This document shows, piece after piece, positions 14,423-25,960 of a stretch of 64,000 bases of DNA; positions within the stretch are counted from its first letter, which is position 1, and each line of letters starts with the position of its first letter. The position numbers were made by a program, and so were the translations under genes. Below the pieces are notes generated by a model. The model was not told the origin of the DNA. It was given only the letters and a program-made list of their open reading frames with translations, and did not search any database. The stretch lies in the NCBI GenBank assembly GCA_963681505.1, contig OY811971.1, positions 21,294,876-21,358,875 on the forward strand, written 5' to 3'. The stretch comes from Eunapius fragilis. Its lineage: Eukaryota > Porifera > Demospongiae > Spongillida > Spongillidae.

Positions 14423-14734
14423 TTTAATTTTTATGAGATAAGAGACTATTAATAAAAATGTAACTATGATAAGTAACAGGGCATGTTGACACTAAACATC
14501 CTTAAACTGTTCCCCCCCCCCCCCCCCTTCCCGTTGAAGCCGAAATACACCTTTCTCAGGACTGATCCTTTTGATGAGTTTAGCAGCTGATCGTTGCACC
14601 TCATGTGCAAGTGATGGAGCGTAGGGGCTCAATCGCCACATCATTGCCTATGGCTGGCAGCAACAAAGGCATCATAGAGGTGGTCCATGAGGCGGAGACT
14701 GTTGTCCCTAGTGATAGCACTGCTTGCCCCTCCC

Positions 14735-15010
14735 CCTTACCTCCACCCTCCTCTACATGTGTGTATAGTGTGGTCTCAATAGATCAGAAGGAAGATGGCA
14801 GGTATTTACAAGTGGCTTAAGAAGAAAAATCCAACATAGTGCAGAGTACTGTGTGGCTACTTATATCCTGGTGAGTGTGGGTGTGGTAGGGGAGTGTGGG
14901 TGGTAGGAGAGTGTGGGTGGGGTCAGGGTCGTGGGGGTGTGGTAGTAGGTGAGTGTGAGTGGGGTAGGAGTGTAGGTGTAGTAGGGGAGTGTGGGAGGTG
15001 ATGTTTTATG
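14735..15010 (-). repeat. Inverted copy of the 9.7-10.37 kb segment
   Basis: Read on the minus strand, this carries the CACCTCCCACACTCC flank, a short 19-bp-type array, CACCAGGATATAAGT.GCCACACAGTAC, GCCACTTGTA and CATCTTCCTTCTG, then TAGAGGAGGG, in the same order as 9.7-10.37 kb. The array differs in copy number between the two. Confidence 0.8.
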
Positions 15011-15244
15011 GGTGTGGCTGTATGACCAACTGTCTCCTTACCGTTATAGATGCACTTAAATCGACGAACGACGTAAGAGGTCTCGGGACGAAGGAAACAT
15101 AAAAGTAAATACGTCTGGCTTGCGAGACTGTGGGTGTGGTTAAGTCTAGTCAGGAGCCAAAGTTGTTGGTGAGTATTTGGTGATGGCATGCTACACATCT
15201 AATGTGTGCCATTACTTTGCTACATAGTTTTATTCCCCTTACAG

Positions 15245-15372
15245 GGTGTGGTGGCGAATGCTGATGGCACTTACAGTGTGAAGTGTGTCTATACAACATT
15301 TCCTGCACACTACCAACAGAACATACGTGGAAACTATTTGCATCCGCCGCGTAGTCTATCGTCACTCTGACC
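15245..15372 (+). CDS. Possible exon of unknown gene
   Basis: After a CCCCTTACAG acceptor, about 40 codons read GVVANADGTYSVKCVY and onward to a stop. The DGTYSV pattern recalls the beta strands of filamin-type Ig repeats. The exon then runs into the duplicated 10.5 kb-type repeat. It is too short to be sure. Confidence 0.25.
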
Positions 15373-15800
15373 GCAGGTCCATTTATGGGCGTGTCCATAT
15401 CAGGTGAGCTTGTAACAGAACTTATTTTATGTAAGTTGCAGTGATGTATGGACGCAGGTACTTTTAAGGATATCGATCCATCTTTAGTTCATTATATATA
15501 TTTTTGCAGTGTTTTGTGTAACCCCGCAAGAAAAATACGCCGCTTTTGTCAGACAATATGTAGTGTATATATATAAAATCAAGTACTGCGAAGCGAGGAA
15601 TACTGGCATGTCGACGTACGAGGAGGCTGACCTCTTTCGTATGCAGATAGATACATACAACTGTTCACGCACTTTTTTTTTGTTGATTTTAAAATCAATA
15701 TTTCATGGACCGCGTGCGTGTTCATTATACATCCCCTTAAATTGCCTTACCAACCCTCATTTTAGAGAATGTATACATTTACTTGTAGTTACAAAAATAG
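15340..15800 (+). repeat. Second copy of the duplicated 10.54 kb segment
   Basis: It shares ordered blocks with 10550-10880 in direct orientation, through ATATTTCATGGACCG at about 15700. The receptor-tail match that follows (15812-15960) is in the opposite orientation to its partner at 10.9 kb, so a rearrangement lies between them. Confidence 0.7.
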
Positions 15801-15811
15801 TTAAATTAATG

Positions 15812-16600
15812 TCAATCATCAACGGGAGGTGAATAATACGTGGTACTTCTGACATTGCTGTCGGGATCTGTGACCTGAATCGTTTTCCAAAATCCTGTTC
15901 CTGTGCCAGCTACATCGCGGGTACTTCGCTGACGCATGACGTAGCACTTTACAATGCATACATGCATCATCAGAAGCACGCCAGCAGAACAGCTCCAACT
16001 TGGATACAGAACACCAGAAATTATGACCAAAGATTCACTTGGCGTCATACCTGGTAACAAAACTCTCTGATCGATTATGAACGCTACTGCTGTCTCGACG
16101 AAGAAAACAATCGGATATATTATCAATGGAAGAGCTTCGTAAAGAGCGTAACTGTGTAGATCCTTTGCGGCGTACAATAACTGGCCTTTCTATTTGCAAC
16201 ATACATTGCAGCACAGTTTAAGCCCAACAAAACAGGCAGCTAATGAAACCAGAGACAGCACTGCCAAGCCTGGTGCATACAAGCCCAGTTCTCTACCAAT
16301 GGTGTCGTTACGGCTTGCGTTGGAGAAAGTTAAGGCAAAAGGAAGGGTTGCTATAGGGACAGGAACGATGATGCCGCTAAGAACATAGAGTGCCTCCAAT
16401 CTTTTTAGGTTTTTGTCGAATATGGTGATGGCGACAAGATGTATGGTTATGCACAACGTGAATATGGCCTTCATCCACCCAAAGTAGAAAAAAAAAATTG
16501 AAGACTGCTCCTTGTTTGGCGCAACAGAGGAGGAGGTGAGATAGAGGAGGTTGATGTTTGTGGTGATTTTGATGTTTGGATCGTGAGTCTACTGACAGGT
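15812..16600 (-). pseudogene. Multi-TM (GPCR-like) receptor C-terminal half with in-frame TAG
   Basis: A minus-strand frame running from an acceptor near 16588 to TGA at 15812 holds about five hydrophobic segments (FTLCITIHLVAITIF, LSGIIVPVPIATLPF, LAVLSLVSLAACFVG, LPLIIYPIVFFVETAVAF, and one around SLVIISGVLYPSW). A hydrophilic tail follows, with YYSPPVDD at the end. One TAG at 16190-16192 interrupts the frame after LCCNVCCK; reading continues in the same frame on both sides. The layout suggests TM3-TM7 of a seven-helix receptor, but I see no family-defining motif. It may be a pseudogene, a polymorphic null allele or a sequence error. Exons for the first helices were not found. Confidence 0.5.
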
Positions 16601-16701
16601 CATGTACCAGATTGATTAGGATATACACAGGTGCAATCACACACCAAAATACTCATCCCCAGTCCTACACACTAGCCTTGTGAGCTCAACTTATTATCTA
16701 A

Positions 16702-16892
16702 CTATACTACAACCCTCCTTTTCTCAGTCAACTCCTCACAAGATTCGTATATCATCTTGGTTTCTTGAATGCTTTCATCTGCGTTTGTGGTTGCCGTTGG
16801 AGTACTGGGTGACACAGGTTGTTCCAACTCTGGTACTTGATCATGGTTTTGTATCTCTTGTTGGAGTGTCATCAACATCTTCTGGAACATGC
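16702..16892 (-). CDS. Possible cytoplasmic terminal exon of the Ig/FN3 receptor
   Basis: After an acceptor-like CTGTAG, a minus frame of about 63 codons reads CMFQKMLMTLQQ and onward to TAG at 16702. It is acidic and Ser/Thr/Pro-rich, with an IYES tyrosine site near the end. It sits downstream of the membrane exon of the Ig/FN3 receptor and would suit a cytoplasmic tail, but the join is not proven. A second frame over 16841-17065 contains a leucine-rich hydrophobic run. Confidence 0.3.
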
Positions 16893-16904
16893 ACTACAGG
16901 TACC

Positions 16905-17952
16905 CTGAGAGTACTCAAATGAAGATGAAACAACAAAAGATGAAACAGCAAAAGAAGTATCAAGATAATTAAGAGTTCAAAGGAACTTCCTCCATTAGCA
17001 AAGGGAGATAAGGCATGGATATGCAAGTAAGAGGAGAATTGGAACCTGCATCTAGCTGTAACCAAATTCTGTACCTACAGTGTAACCACAACCATACCCT
17101 GGTTCCAGTCACTTTGACACATTGGGTATGCATGTGCAAAGTCTGCGACTCCTCCCTCCCCATGCCCTCAGTACAGCACGACCCCTTAACCAACACATAG
17201 GTATACATGTACGTCATTGAGTGCAGTTGTGCACATGGCGGGAAATGCAGATGCAGCTACCTTTGATGTTATGTGCTGTGGATTTGTGGTCATGCAGGTA
17301 GTTAATGAAGGTATCCATGACGGGCTATATCAGGTCACAATGTACAGAAAGTGAACAGAACTGCATGTGGTAGCTTAGATAGTTTAGGGAATTTCTTTCT
17401 TTCCCAAACATCTACTGATGGTGTGTGGGGTCCTCCCCTCTAAATATATCAGTTGAGCTCTCTTCTCTCTCTCACATGTGTGTATGTGTGTGTCTGTGTG
17501 TGGGATGTGTGTGATGTGTGATATGTGTGATGAGTATGCTCATTACAATACTGAAGCATGTGTGATCTTTTATGAGGGTAAAAACAATACTGTTAGTGAC
17601 TGAAAAAAGAAGATGGAAGCCAAGATGAGGTCTCCATTTAGAATCTATTTGCAGTTGTGTTGGTTGGGGGAGGGTAGCTGGGAAGTCTGATGAATTGGTA
17701 TCCAGATGGTTTTGCTGTGCCTACAAACCACACCACACTGTGAACCATAACACCGGAGGAGAAATATTTCACATAAATGTAAAGATTCCATCTTTGCTAG
17801 GACATCAGAGAAGTGCATCACAAACATAGTTAACCAACTAATGCGCTAGTACTACAATAAATGTAGAGTAACTGCTTTGCAAAGCTTCTGGCACTTGTAA
17901 ATAAATATAACTGTGTGTTGTGCTTTAGTTGCGTCCAACCACTTCATAGCAG
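16905..17952. other. Presumed intron DNA of the receptor gene
   Basis: No clear exon is seen. A TG/TGTGTGATG-rich tract lies at about 17465-17535. Confidence 0.3.
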
Positions 17953-18062
17953 TCCTGTCCACCTGTTCTTATTTCACCATATGCCTCGCATGACTTCATG
18001 GTGATCACATCAAATCCACCTGTTCTTATTTCACCATATGCATCACATGACATCATGGTGAT
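17953..18062 (+). repeat. Two-copy tandem repeat
   Basis: CCACCTGTTCTTATTTCACC.. ATGCATCACATGAC..CATGGTGATC appears twice in tandem, about 58 bp apart, directly before the 29-bp minisatellite. Confidence 0.8.
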
Positions 18063-18079
18063 CCCATCACTGAGAGAGA

Positions 18080-18890
18080 TGTATGTATTGGTTCAAACAT
18101 GGGAGAGATGTATGTATTGGTTCAAACATGGGAGATATGTATGTATTGGTTCAAACATGGGAGAGATGTATGTATTGGTTCAAACATGGGAGATATGTAT
18201 GTATCGGTTCAAACATGGGAGAGATGTATGTATTGGTTCAAACATGGGAGATATACATGCATTGGTTCAAACATGTGAGAGATGTATGCATTGGTTCAAA
18301 CATGGGAGAGATGTATGCATTGGTTCAAACATGGGAGAGATGTATGCATTGGTTCAAACATGGGAGATATGTATGTATCGGTTCAAACATGGGAGAGATG
18401 TATGTATTGGTTCAAACATGGGAGATATATATGCATTGGTTCAAACATGTGAGAGATGTATGCATTGGTTCAAACATGGGAGAGATGTATGCATTGGTTC
18501 AAACATGGGAGAGATATATGTATTGGTGTATTGGTTCAAACATGGGAGAGATGTATACATTGGTTCAAACATGGGAGAGATGTATGCATTGGTTCAAACA
18601 TGGGAGAGATATATGTATTGGTTCAAACATGGGAGAGATGTATACATTGGTTCAAACATGGGAGAGATGTATGCATTGGTTCAAACATGGGAGAGATGTA
18701 TGCATTGGTTCAAACATGGGAGAGATATTTGTATTGGTTCAAACATGGGAGAGATGTATGTATTGGTTCAAACATGGGAGAGATGTGTGCATTGGTTCAA
18801 ACATGGGAGAGATTTATGCATTGGTTCAAACGTGGGAGAGATATATGTATTGGTTCAAACATGGGAGAGATGTATGTATTGGTTCAAACT
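18080..18890. repeat. 29-bp minisatellite, about 28 copies
   Basis: The unit is GGTTCAAACATGGGAGAGATG plus TATGTATT, with variants such as ATATATGCATT and CATGTGAG. A rare variant with GTATCGG occurs at about 18201 and 18375, exactly 174 bp (six units) apart, with the flanking variant order repeated, so a higher-order repeat exists. The open frames here are a by-product. Confidence 0.95.
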
Positions 18891-18993
18891 GTTTACCGGG
18901 TATTAGAATATTCACTTTTTGACCTTGTAATGAATGCTTTACTAGTGTCAGAAAAAAGCATTAGTACAAACAGATTCTAAATAGAGACCACAC

Positions 18994-20449
18994 CTTTGTT
19001 TCCACCTATAGTACTCCACAACAATCACAATGATCACCGTGACAACCACAAGTATAACAAACTCAGCTATAAGTGAGCCAGCAAGCACTCCTCCACAGTT
19101 TGAGTTGCACATGGTTGTGAAGGCTTGTAGTCCGGGTGGTGGACTGTATACTGAAAGATGTACAGATGTTTTATATTTACAATGACTTAACTTAATCTAA
19201 TATGCTAGCAGAAATTGCAATTGTAGAAAACCAACACATTAGGCCTACATATGGCACAACAAACTTTACTTAAGCAAGAGATTAAATGCAGCTGAACCAA
19301 TCATTGTGTTTGAAATCACCTATAGGTATTAATTCATAAAAGATTTTGTACCTGTTGTTGATATTTGAGATGGCATATAAGTTCCCACAGCTATGACAGA
19401 GATGTTGTACTGAACCCCAACTTGAAGGTTGGTTAGGAAATAAGAGGTGGAAGTGGTTGAACCACCACTTGTACTTGGGACTCCATTAGACACACAGTAG
19501 ATATCATATCTGCTCACTGGACCACCTGAGGTTGGTGCAGTCCAGGAGACATTGACAGAAGTGGGACCAGACTGCACAGTAGTGACACCAGTGGGTGGGG
19601 CAGGAGGACCTGTATAGTGGTACAAGTCTATAGGTACAAGACACTCTTCATACGCACTACTTACCTGATACATTGAGGGATGAGGTAGTGGATCTTGGAT
19701 TGAGAGTAAACCCTGTAGAACCACACACTGGTGAGCAGGTAGTGGTGACATTGCATGTGTACATCCCAGGTGCTCTCCCAGTCACAGTCAGGGCGTTGTT
19801 GTAAGTAGATGTTGGTTGATCTATCACTCTCTGAGAGGAAGCATAGTTACTACCATTCACTGAATTTCCATTGATGGTCCACTGCACAGTTGTAGGAGGA
19901 GAACTAGTGCTGGTGCTGGTCAACTGGAACACTGGTGGATCAACATTTGTTGGTGTCAACAGCTGAAACTGGACACCTCCTGTGATGTTAGGACCATCTG
20001 TGAGAGAGCCAACACTTCCATAACACATGTGATGTACTTCCTCTCTACTTACAAGTGGCTGCTACAGAGAGAACATAGCTAGTAGGGGCATTTGTAGCTA
20101 GGCCTGATGCTGCAGCTAGTATGAGATCAGTGTACATTCTAACACAGAGTGTGATGGTGGCATTGGTGCAACATTGAACACCATTTGGGGATTCAAAAAC
20201 AGTTCCACGATACAGCTCTACTCCTCTTGACACATTTCGTTGACCCCAAGTTTGAACAGGGGTTACACTGTCTGGTGTTGCAAGTGGAAACAGGGCCCCA
20301 TTTGGTTGATACCACTGTCCACCTGTTACACCCTCACACACCAGAGGAAACAGTGATGCAGATACCACACTCACTCTCTGCAGGACCACTGTCAGGGTCA
20401 CCAGGCTGTTGTTGGCTACAGTCATGCCATTCCATGTGATCCTAGCAGT
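18994..20449 (-). CDS. Ig/FN3 single-pass receptor-like protein (partial)
   Basis: Four exons with GT..AG borders and agreeing phases are read on the minus strand: 20053-20449, 19665-19997, 19352-19609 and about 18994-19150. Exon 1 begins TARITWNGMTV and is a Cys-containing extracellular region. Exon 2 is Ig-like: VQWTING, then APGMYTCNV with the cysteine of the YxC pattern. Exon 3 is a fibronectin type III domain (PPTGVTTVQSG, VNVSWTAP, YNISVIAVG). Exon 4 has a short Cys pair, then one membrane helix (IAEFVILVVVTVIIVIVVEYY) followed by basic RWKQR, so the C-terminus is cytoplasmic. Several NxT/NxS sites fit the secretory path. The N-terminal exons and signal peptide lie above 20450 and were not found. 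A cytoplasmic exon may lie at 16702-16892. Ligand and role are unknown. Confidence 0.75.
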
Positions 20450-20738
20450 CTGGCCTGGGTAGGATAAAGCACAGATGCATGCTGGATGATCATTGTTAGA
20501 GCCTTATATGGGGTGAGGGGAGGAGGGTACTATTTGCATATACATACTCTGTTCCCAACGACTCCACCACCCAAAGAATGGGATGGTTATATCCTCAACC
20601 ATTCCACCATTACTCAGGCATCATGGCTGGTATATCCTCATCTAGAAGGATTATGACACACATGGGATATTGCACCATGAGAAGGTTGTCCACCCAACTA
20701 ATGGGGACACTGATCTTGGAAAAGATATTGTACTACTG

Positions 20739-20882
20739 ACTAGGGCTGCTCCTATAAGCTGGCCTGGGGACTAGGACTGTTACCTATAAGCTGGCCTGGG
20801 GGCTAGGGCTGTCCCTATAGCCGGTCTGGGGACTAGGGCTGTCCATATAAGCTGGCCTGGGAACTAGGGCTGTCCCCATAAG
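20739..20882 (+). repeat. Short tandem repeat, about 33-bp unit
   Basis: GACTAGGGCTGTCC.TATAAGCTGGCCTGGG recurs about four and a half times with changes. Confidence 0.85.
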
Positions 20883-20949
20883 TATGTTGTCTATATCTAT
20901 GATTGTGCCCCTCAATGATCACACTGTTTGCTAGCACTTTACAACACGC

Positions 20950-21300
20950 TTGGAGTCAGTTAGATATAAATTTCGCTAGAAACTTCCTACAGGACTTCCC
21001 CCCGACCATGAATCTCATTAAAAATACGCCTAACAAGACTCCCAACGATCGAATCGTTTAGCTTGTTATAGCAATCGAACTAGAAGTAAAAAATGAGCAG
21101 TTTCGTCTTTATTTTATGTCACGGTTGTAGAGAAAAAAAAAACGGTACTGCCAGTCCTCGTACCCAGTCCCGGAACATGGTCTCCTTCTCCTTCTTTTTC
21201 TTGGCAACGCAATACTAGGGATAGGAACATTTTTAAACAATGAAAATTTCACAAATAGCTTCAGAGTAGGCTGGAAGAGCCACTTTCATATAAAATAGTC
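20950..21300 (+). mobile_element. TTC-bearing interspersed repeat, copy 2
   Basis: This has the same block order as 11765-12150 (CATGAATCTCATTAAAAA, CCCAACGATCGAATCG, TAGAAGTAAAAAATGAGCAG, a short TCCTTCTTTTTC tract, CAAATAGCTTCAGAGTAGG). The triplet tract here is minimal, in contrast to copy 4. Confidence 0.8.
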
Positions 21301-21390
21301 GATGCTATATTTTGGTAAACAATCGACTATGTAAAACGCATAATTAGATAACTTGTAAGACGTAATTTTAGATATCTAAAAATAAATGTT

Positions 21391-21398
21391 TGTATAAA
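21391..21398 (+). promoter_or_regulatory. TATA-like element
   Basis: GTATAAATAG lies about 90 bp upstream of the small ATG frame at 21483. It is a reasonable core promoter match but not independently supported. Confidence 0.25.
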
Positions 21399-21482
21399 TA
21401 GCGAACAACTAGAGTAAACGCTTTGGTGCTTCAATCGTCGTTTGATGTAACCTCCTTTGTTAGTGAAGTTGTTTTTCTCAAA

Positions 21483-21587
21483 ATGCCTTCACGTCAGGAA
21501 AAGAAACGAGCGAAACGATGTGCGAAATTCCTTCAAGGTAGAGACGATGTTTTAGTATCGACACGGGCATCCTACAGCGATACATAA
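21483..21587 (+). CDS. Small basic ORF or first exon
   Basis: CTCAAAATG opens MPSRQEKKRAKRCAKFLQG and ends at a stop 34 codons on; a GT occurs within CAAGGTAGAG as a possible donor. The basic Lys/Arg start follows a TATA-like element. It may be the first exon of an unknown gene or chance. Confidence 0.2.
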   Translation: MPSRQEKKRAKRCAKFLQGRDDVLVSTRASYSDT

Positions 21588-21594
21588 TATTCAC

Positions 21595-21632
21595 AGTGAT
21601 TTCAGTGATTTCAGTGATTTCAGTGATTTGGG
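21595..21632 (+). repeat. 10-bp tandem repeat
   Basis: CAGTGATTT is repeated about four times. Confidence 0.9.
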
Positions 21633-21653
21633 TATGAATAAAAATCAAGGAAA

Positions 21654-21923
21654 TAAGTAACTAAACGAGCAAGTTGGTGGTATATAGGATTTGAAGGCAA
21701 TTGGTGGTGTAAAAGGCAAGGAAACAAGGTCTTATCAGAAGGGAAAAGGTAATAGTCCTATATTTAGCACATTTCTAGGGCATGTGTTGTTTGTGTGCTA
21801 AATATAGGACTATGACATTTTCCCTTCTGATAAGACCTTGTTTCCTTGGTTTTTACACCACCAATTGCCATCAAATCCTATATACCACTAACTTTCTCGT
21901 ATAGAATGTTTTTAGTTACTTGT
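21654..21923. mobile_element. Hairpin MITE copy D
   Basis: The termini resemble the family consensus, though the left end has lost the ACATTCTC block. Most of the stem and loop matches copy B almost base for base. Confidence 0.88.
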
Positions 21924-23003
21924 GCCTTCAGGGTTCGTGTGCCCACTATCACATGCTAATCACTTGCCGTACATCACATACGCATAAATACTGATGGAAG
22001 GTATATAGCAGACTCAACACACTGACCTGCAGATACTCATAACACGGTGCAGGGCAGTGTACCACTACATGTTTATGATCATGCATGCATACACTACGCG
22101 TATGAATCAGAAATATGCAAGCCTTTATAAGAACTGCAAACAAAGGCTCCGCCCCCAAACACTCCTTCCCGACATGTACAATCTACTATCAAAATGAAAT
22201 GTTTAGAAGCGTAATGGTGAGCATTGAAACGTTTTTTTTTTTTTGACGAGGTATGAGTATTCGGACTACTATACCTACGGACGTATATATTACGATTGGA
22301 GCCTTCCCCGCGTCCCAAAATCCTGAGCCAGTAAGGTTAATAAAAATGAAACCATTGGACACCAATCACTGCTTTTCTCAAATAGCTAGGTAGTAAGTGG
22401 ATCTGTATTGCACACATTGCAGGCACTGGCTTGCACCAATCGAACCCGCTAGTGATTGCGCGGTATTCACCGCGCGCCATTTCACCGATAAATGAGGTAG
22501 CTATGTTTACATAATTATATTGCAAGAACCGAAATAGTGAATAGAACTTCAATCGTGGGCCTTAAACCTGACACCAAGTACTACTATTTGCACTTTTTGC
22601 CGCGAAGTAAAAACATTAGGTAAGCCCTAGCGCCGCGTTTGAAGTAACGGATGGCGAACACTCCTACCCTGGCGACCATGCCTGATGCCATCCTACAAGA
22701 TTAATGTGGACCCCATCCTGTGCCGTGTACGCTCCAAATATACTTCTATTGCACTCCACCTACCTTCCCTCCCTGTACACAGACATGCTATTCTCTTTTA
22801 GAACTATTAGGTAATTCTGAATGCAAAGCTGAAATCTTTAGACGTACATTAATTAACCATGCATGCACCTGACACTTGTTCCAGAGCGATTAACAATAGT
22901 AGAGACGGTACACACTTCATCCGCGCATCCATCTCAAAGACTGACAATTGCACTTGCACTTTTACCATATAAGGGTCTGTTCGACGTAGGCGGAGCCGGT
23001 GTA
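21924..23003. other. Gene-free stretch
   Basis: No gene or strong repeat is recognised. A T-run lies at about 22231. Confidence 0.35.
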
Positions 23004-24880
23004 TCATATACGTTAGTGCTAGTGCATCGTATACGTTAGTGCACAAGGGGCGCGCGACTGCGGCTCGCGCCAATGTGGCATAAATTTTATTCATATATTA
23101 CGATGAAAATGAAAAATACAGTTAACGGTTGGCATTGTAACAATTGTCAGTTGACGAGATTACGCTTCTCCCTAACAATTGTGCTTGCAGACCGGACATC
23201 CTACCAAAAAGTACCTCATATCTGTGAGCTGGTTACTTGGATTGTCTCTCACAGGCAGAATGTTCTGGTCGTTCCTGTCCGCCCAAGTTCTCTAGCGAAC
23301 GGGATCTTTGGATTATCAAGATGATCGGTTCTGATTATAGACGTTGTGTCATGCAAAGTAAAACTTATACATGTAACTATAGAGCGGTATAGTGCTAGAT
23401 GATGAATAATTCCGCATGACCAAAACGATTTTCTACTATTCGTGAGACTGCAATTTTAGGCGTTCTCTTTACACACTGCACAGTCAGTATACTTGTCAGT
23501 AATAAGATCATCAGTCGCATTTACAAACTCTAATTGATGCAAGTCACCGGTCAAAATGAATTATTTCGTATGTTAACAGGAATTTTCTGTAATCGGTGAG
23601 CCTACAATTGTATAAACACCCTTACACACACTTGCTGGTTTTAGTCCTACTTTCTGCCGATGCATGCAAGCACTGACCTATACAAACCGTATACGTTAGT
23701 GCAAGGGGATTATTTACGCATGCAAACAAATGTGATTGGTAAGCCTGAGATTGCACAAATTCTCGGCAGAGATTTTTGGTAATAACTTCGTCCAGTCTGG
23801 GCCCGTATACGTTTGTGCAAGGTGATCAATTTCGTATGTAAACAGGGATTTCTATTAATCAATCGGTGAGCCTAAAATTGTAGAGACATTATCATACACT
23901 TAAACAGTGCCTTTTTACGTAAATCTGTCAATGGACTAACCGATACAAGCCAGTGTGAACTCGTATACGTTAGTGCGAGATGACTAATTTCTTATGAAAA
24001 CAGGGACCACATGAACTTGTTGACAGACCAATAAACTTTAATAAACTTTCTATCAACAGGCACTCTTAGTGAGAACTTCATGCAGCCATTGCAATCTACC
24101 GATTACAGAAAGAATTGTTGATCCTGCACTAACGTTACGGGCATTTAGTTGTCAGTTACTGCCTGCTTCCGTTTGCATAACGCATAAACTGATGAGATTA
24201 TTACCCAAGGAACTGTCACCATAGTGTCTACAATGTCAGGCTTATATTAATAACATATAAAATTCATGAGGAACTGGTTATCTTGCACTAATGTATACGG
24301 GTCCAGCACACTCAATGGCTTGTATTGGTTAGTCCCTGTATTTTTAAGACTAAAAACAGTTACATGTACTGTCCAAATGTGTGTAAGGATGCCTACAATT
24401 GTATGATCACAGATTTAAAAAAAATTCACTGTGAACATACGGAATTGATCCTTTTGCACTAACGTATAGGGGCCCAGACTGGCTTGCATACAAGTTAGTA
24501 CTTGGGTTGACATAACAAACTCAAAACTGATGAATTTTTAAACCAAAAGTAGGTTGCACGAGTGCTTCTACAATCTCAGGCTTATACCAAATACATAAAA
24601 TCCTTGTTTGTATGCGTAATTAATCCCCTTGCACTAACGTATACGGGTGGCCAGACTGGTTTGTATCGGTTAGTGCTTGCATCGACAGAACGTAAGACTA
24701 AAACCACCAAGTGTGTGTGAGGGTGTTTACAATTGCAGGCTCAGTGATTATGGAAGATCGCTGTCACATACGAAATTAATCACTTTGCACTAATGTATGC
24801 TGGCCCAGACTGGCTTACATATCAGTTAGTGCTTGCGTGACATTGATTGGACCAAACGAATTATTTCTTATTCAAACGAG
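23004..24880. repeat. Large inverted satellite array with GTATACGTTAGTGCA motif
   Basis: The motif GTATACGTTAGTGCA and close variants recur in plus orientation at about 23006, 23029, 23689, 23803 and 23962. The inverse TGCACTAACGTATAC recurs at about 24125, 24285, 24451, 24628 and 24784. Flanking words such as GAGCCTACAATTGTA and ACACTTGCTGGTTTTAGTC follow the same rule: direct on the left, inverted on the right. The region is thus two arrays of roughly 110-175-bp units arranged head to head around about 24050. No open frame is present. Confidence 0.8.
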
Positions 24881-25006
24881 GATTTCGTTTCCTTCAGGAT
24901 TTCCTTCAGGTTTAATAGGCATCTTTGTTACTGATGGGCCATAAAAATCATCAACCAGCCAGCGGTAACATACACTCATCACAAACCATATAGTATCACT
25001 GCATGG

Positions 25007-25960
25007 CTATAAATTATTGTCCATAATATTCTCATTCCATAGTTCAAACAACTTCCGCACACGATACCATTCGTCTTCTATTTCCTTTTCATGTATCAAA
25101 TCACCATTGCCTTCCCAAAAACCTAATGCTGATCGAATCTCCTCTTCCCATCTATTCTTGCTCATGACAGTCTTTTCCTTAAACCTCTTAGCTGGTTTAA
25201 AACCATTATCCTCTAGACTCCAGTACTCATCTATGCACACTGCTGGGTTTACACACATAGCTAACAATACACCCATAAATTGATCAATTTCTGTTATGTC
25301 AACATGTCTTTGGTTGCTACAAAAGTTGGAATTTATGCAGCCAACCATTAACCGTTTAAGTTGTAGTGGGAAGAAAAAACAACTGGTTGATTATTTACAG
25401 GGTGAAAATCAGGCAGTCTGGGTGCCAAAGTGGTAATATCCTATTATCCTGCATAGGCCTTGGATCTCGTCCATCTAATGCTGGATTAGAAGAGTACCAA
25501 ATCCGCCCACCAACTTCAACACTTTGACTGTCGGCATGACCTAAACTATCCCTCTCCGACGAGTCAGAATCCGATTCCGTTTCTAAGCATCCTTCGTCAG
25601 GTTGAGGGGCAGTGATGTTTTCCCATGCAGGAGGGACATTTGCATGCATATGGATGGAGGGAAGGAGGGCGGGGGGGGGGGGGGGGGGGGGAGAAACGGT
25701 ACAAGGCGTTTTTAATATTCGGTGCGGAGCCCCATATTCCTCTATACCAACGACGGGTTGAAAGAAGCCTATGTTCCCAACTGATACCCATCAAACTTAT
25801 CCTTAATGAGGGTCGTCTTCCATTGAGCACCAAAAACAGGTTCTAATAATATGTGTCGTTTGAAGACCTTGGATTTGGATCCCACTGTCCGGACCATTTC
25901 CCCAACTGTCCAAATACTTTGCCCTATTCGTATAGCTTGTACTCCGCTACAACTCGCCAT
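25007..25960 (-). pseudogene. PiggyBac-type transposase, N-terminal part only
   Basis: Three minus-strand pieces in different frames follow the usual order of this family. The first (25960-25769) is a short domain with MVRTVGSKSKVF and PVFGAQWKT, like the small chromatin-type domain found before such transposases. An acidic segment follows (25649-25395, ESDSDSSERDS). The third (25348-25007) carries the pre-catalytic region (ITEIDQFMGVLLAM, EYWS, MSKNRWEEEIRSALGFWEG, VRKLFELWNEN). The RNase H-like catalytic core that should come next is absent; the satellite array lies beyond. It is a truncated relic, related to but distinct from the copy at 54.2 kb. Confidence 0.65.

Noticed and set aside
18080-18890. 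tRNA genes based on GGTTCAAAC
   Set aside because: No cloverleaf and no A box at the proper distance; only the B-box-like word is present.
18080-18922. CRISPR-like array of 29-bp repeats
   Set aside because: Units are contiguous with no unique spacers; it is a minisatellite in an animal genome.
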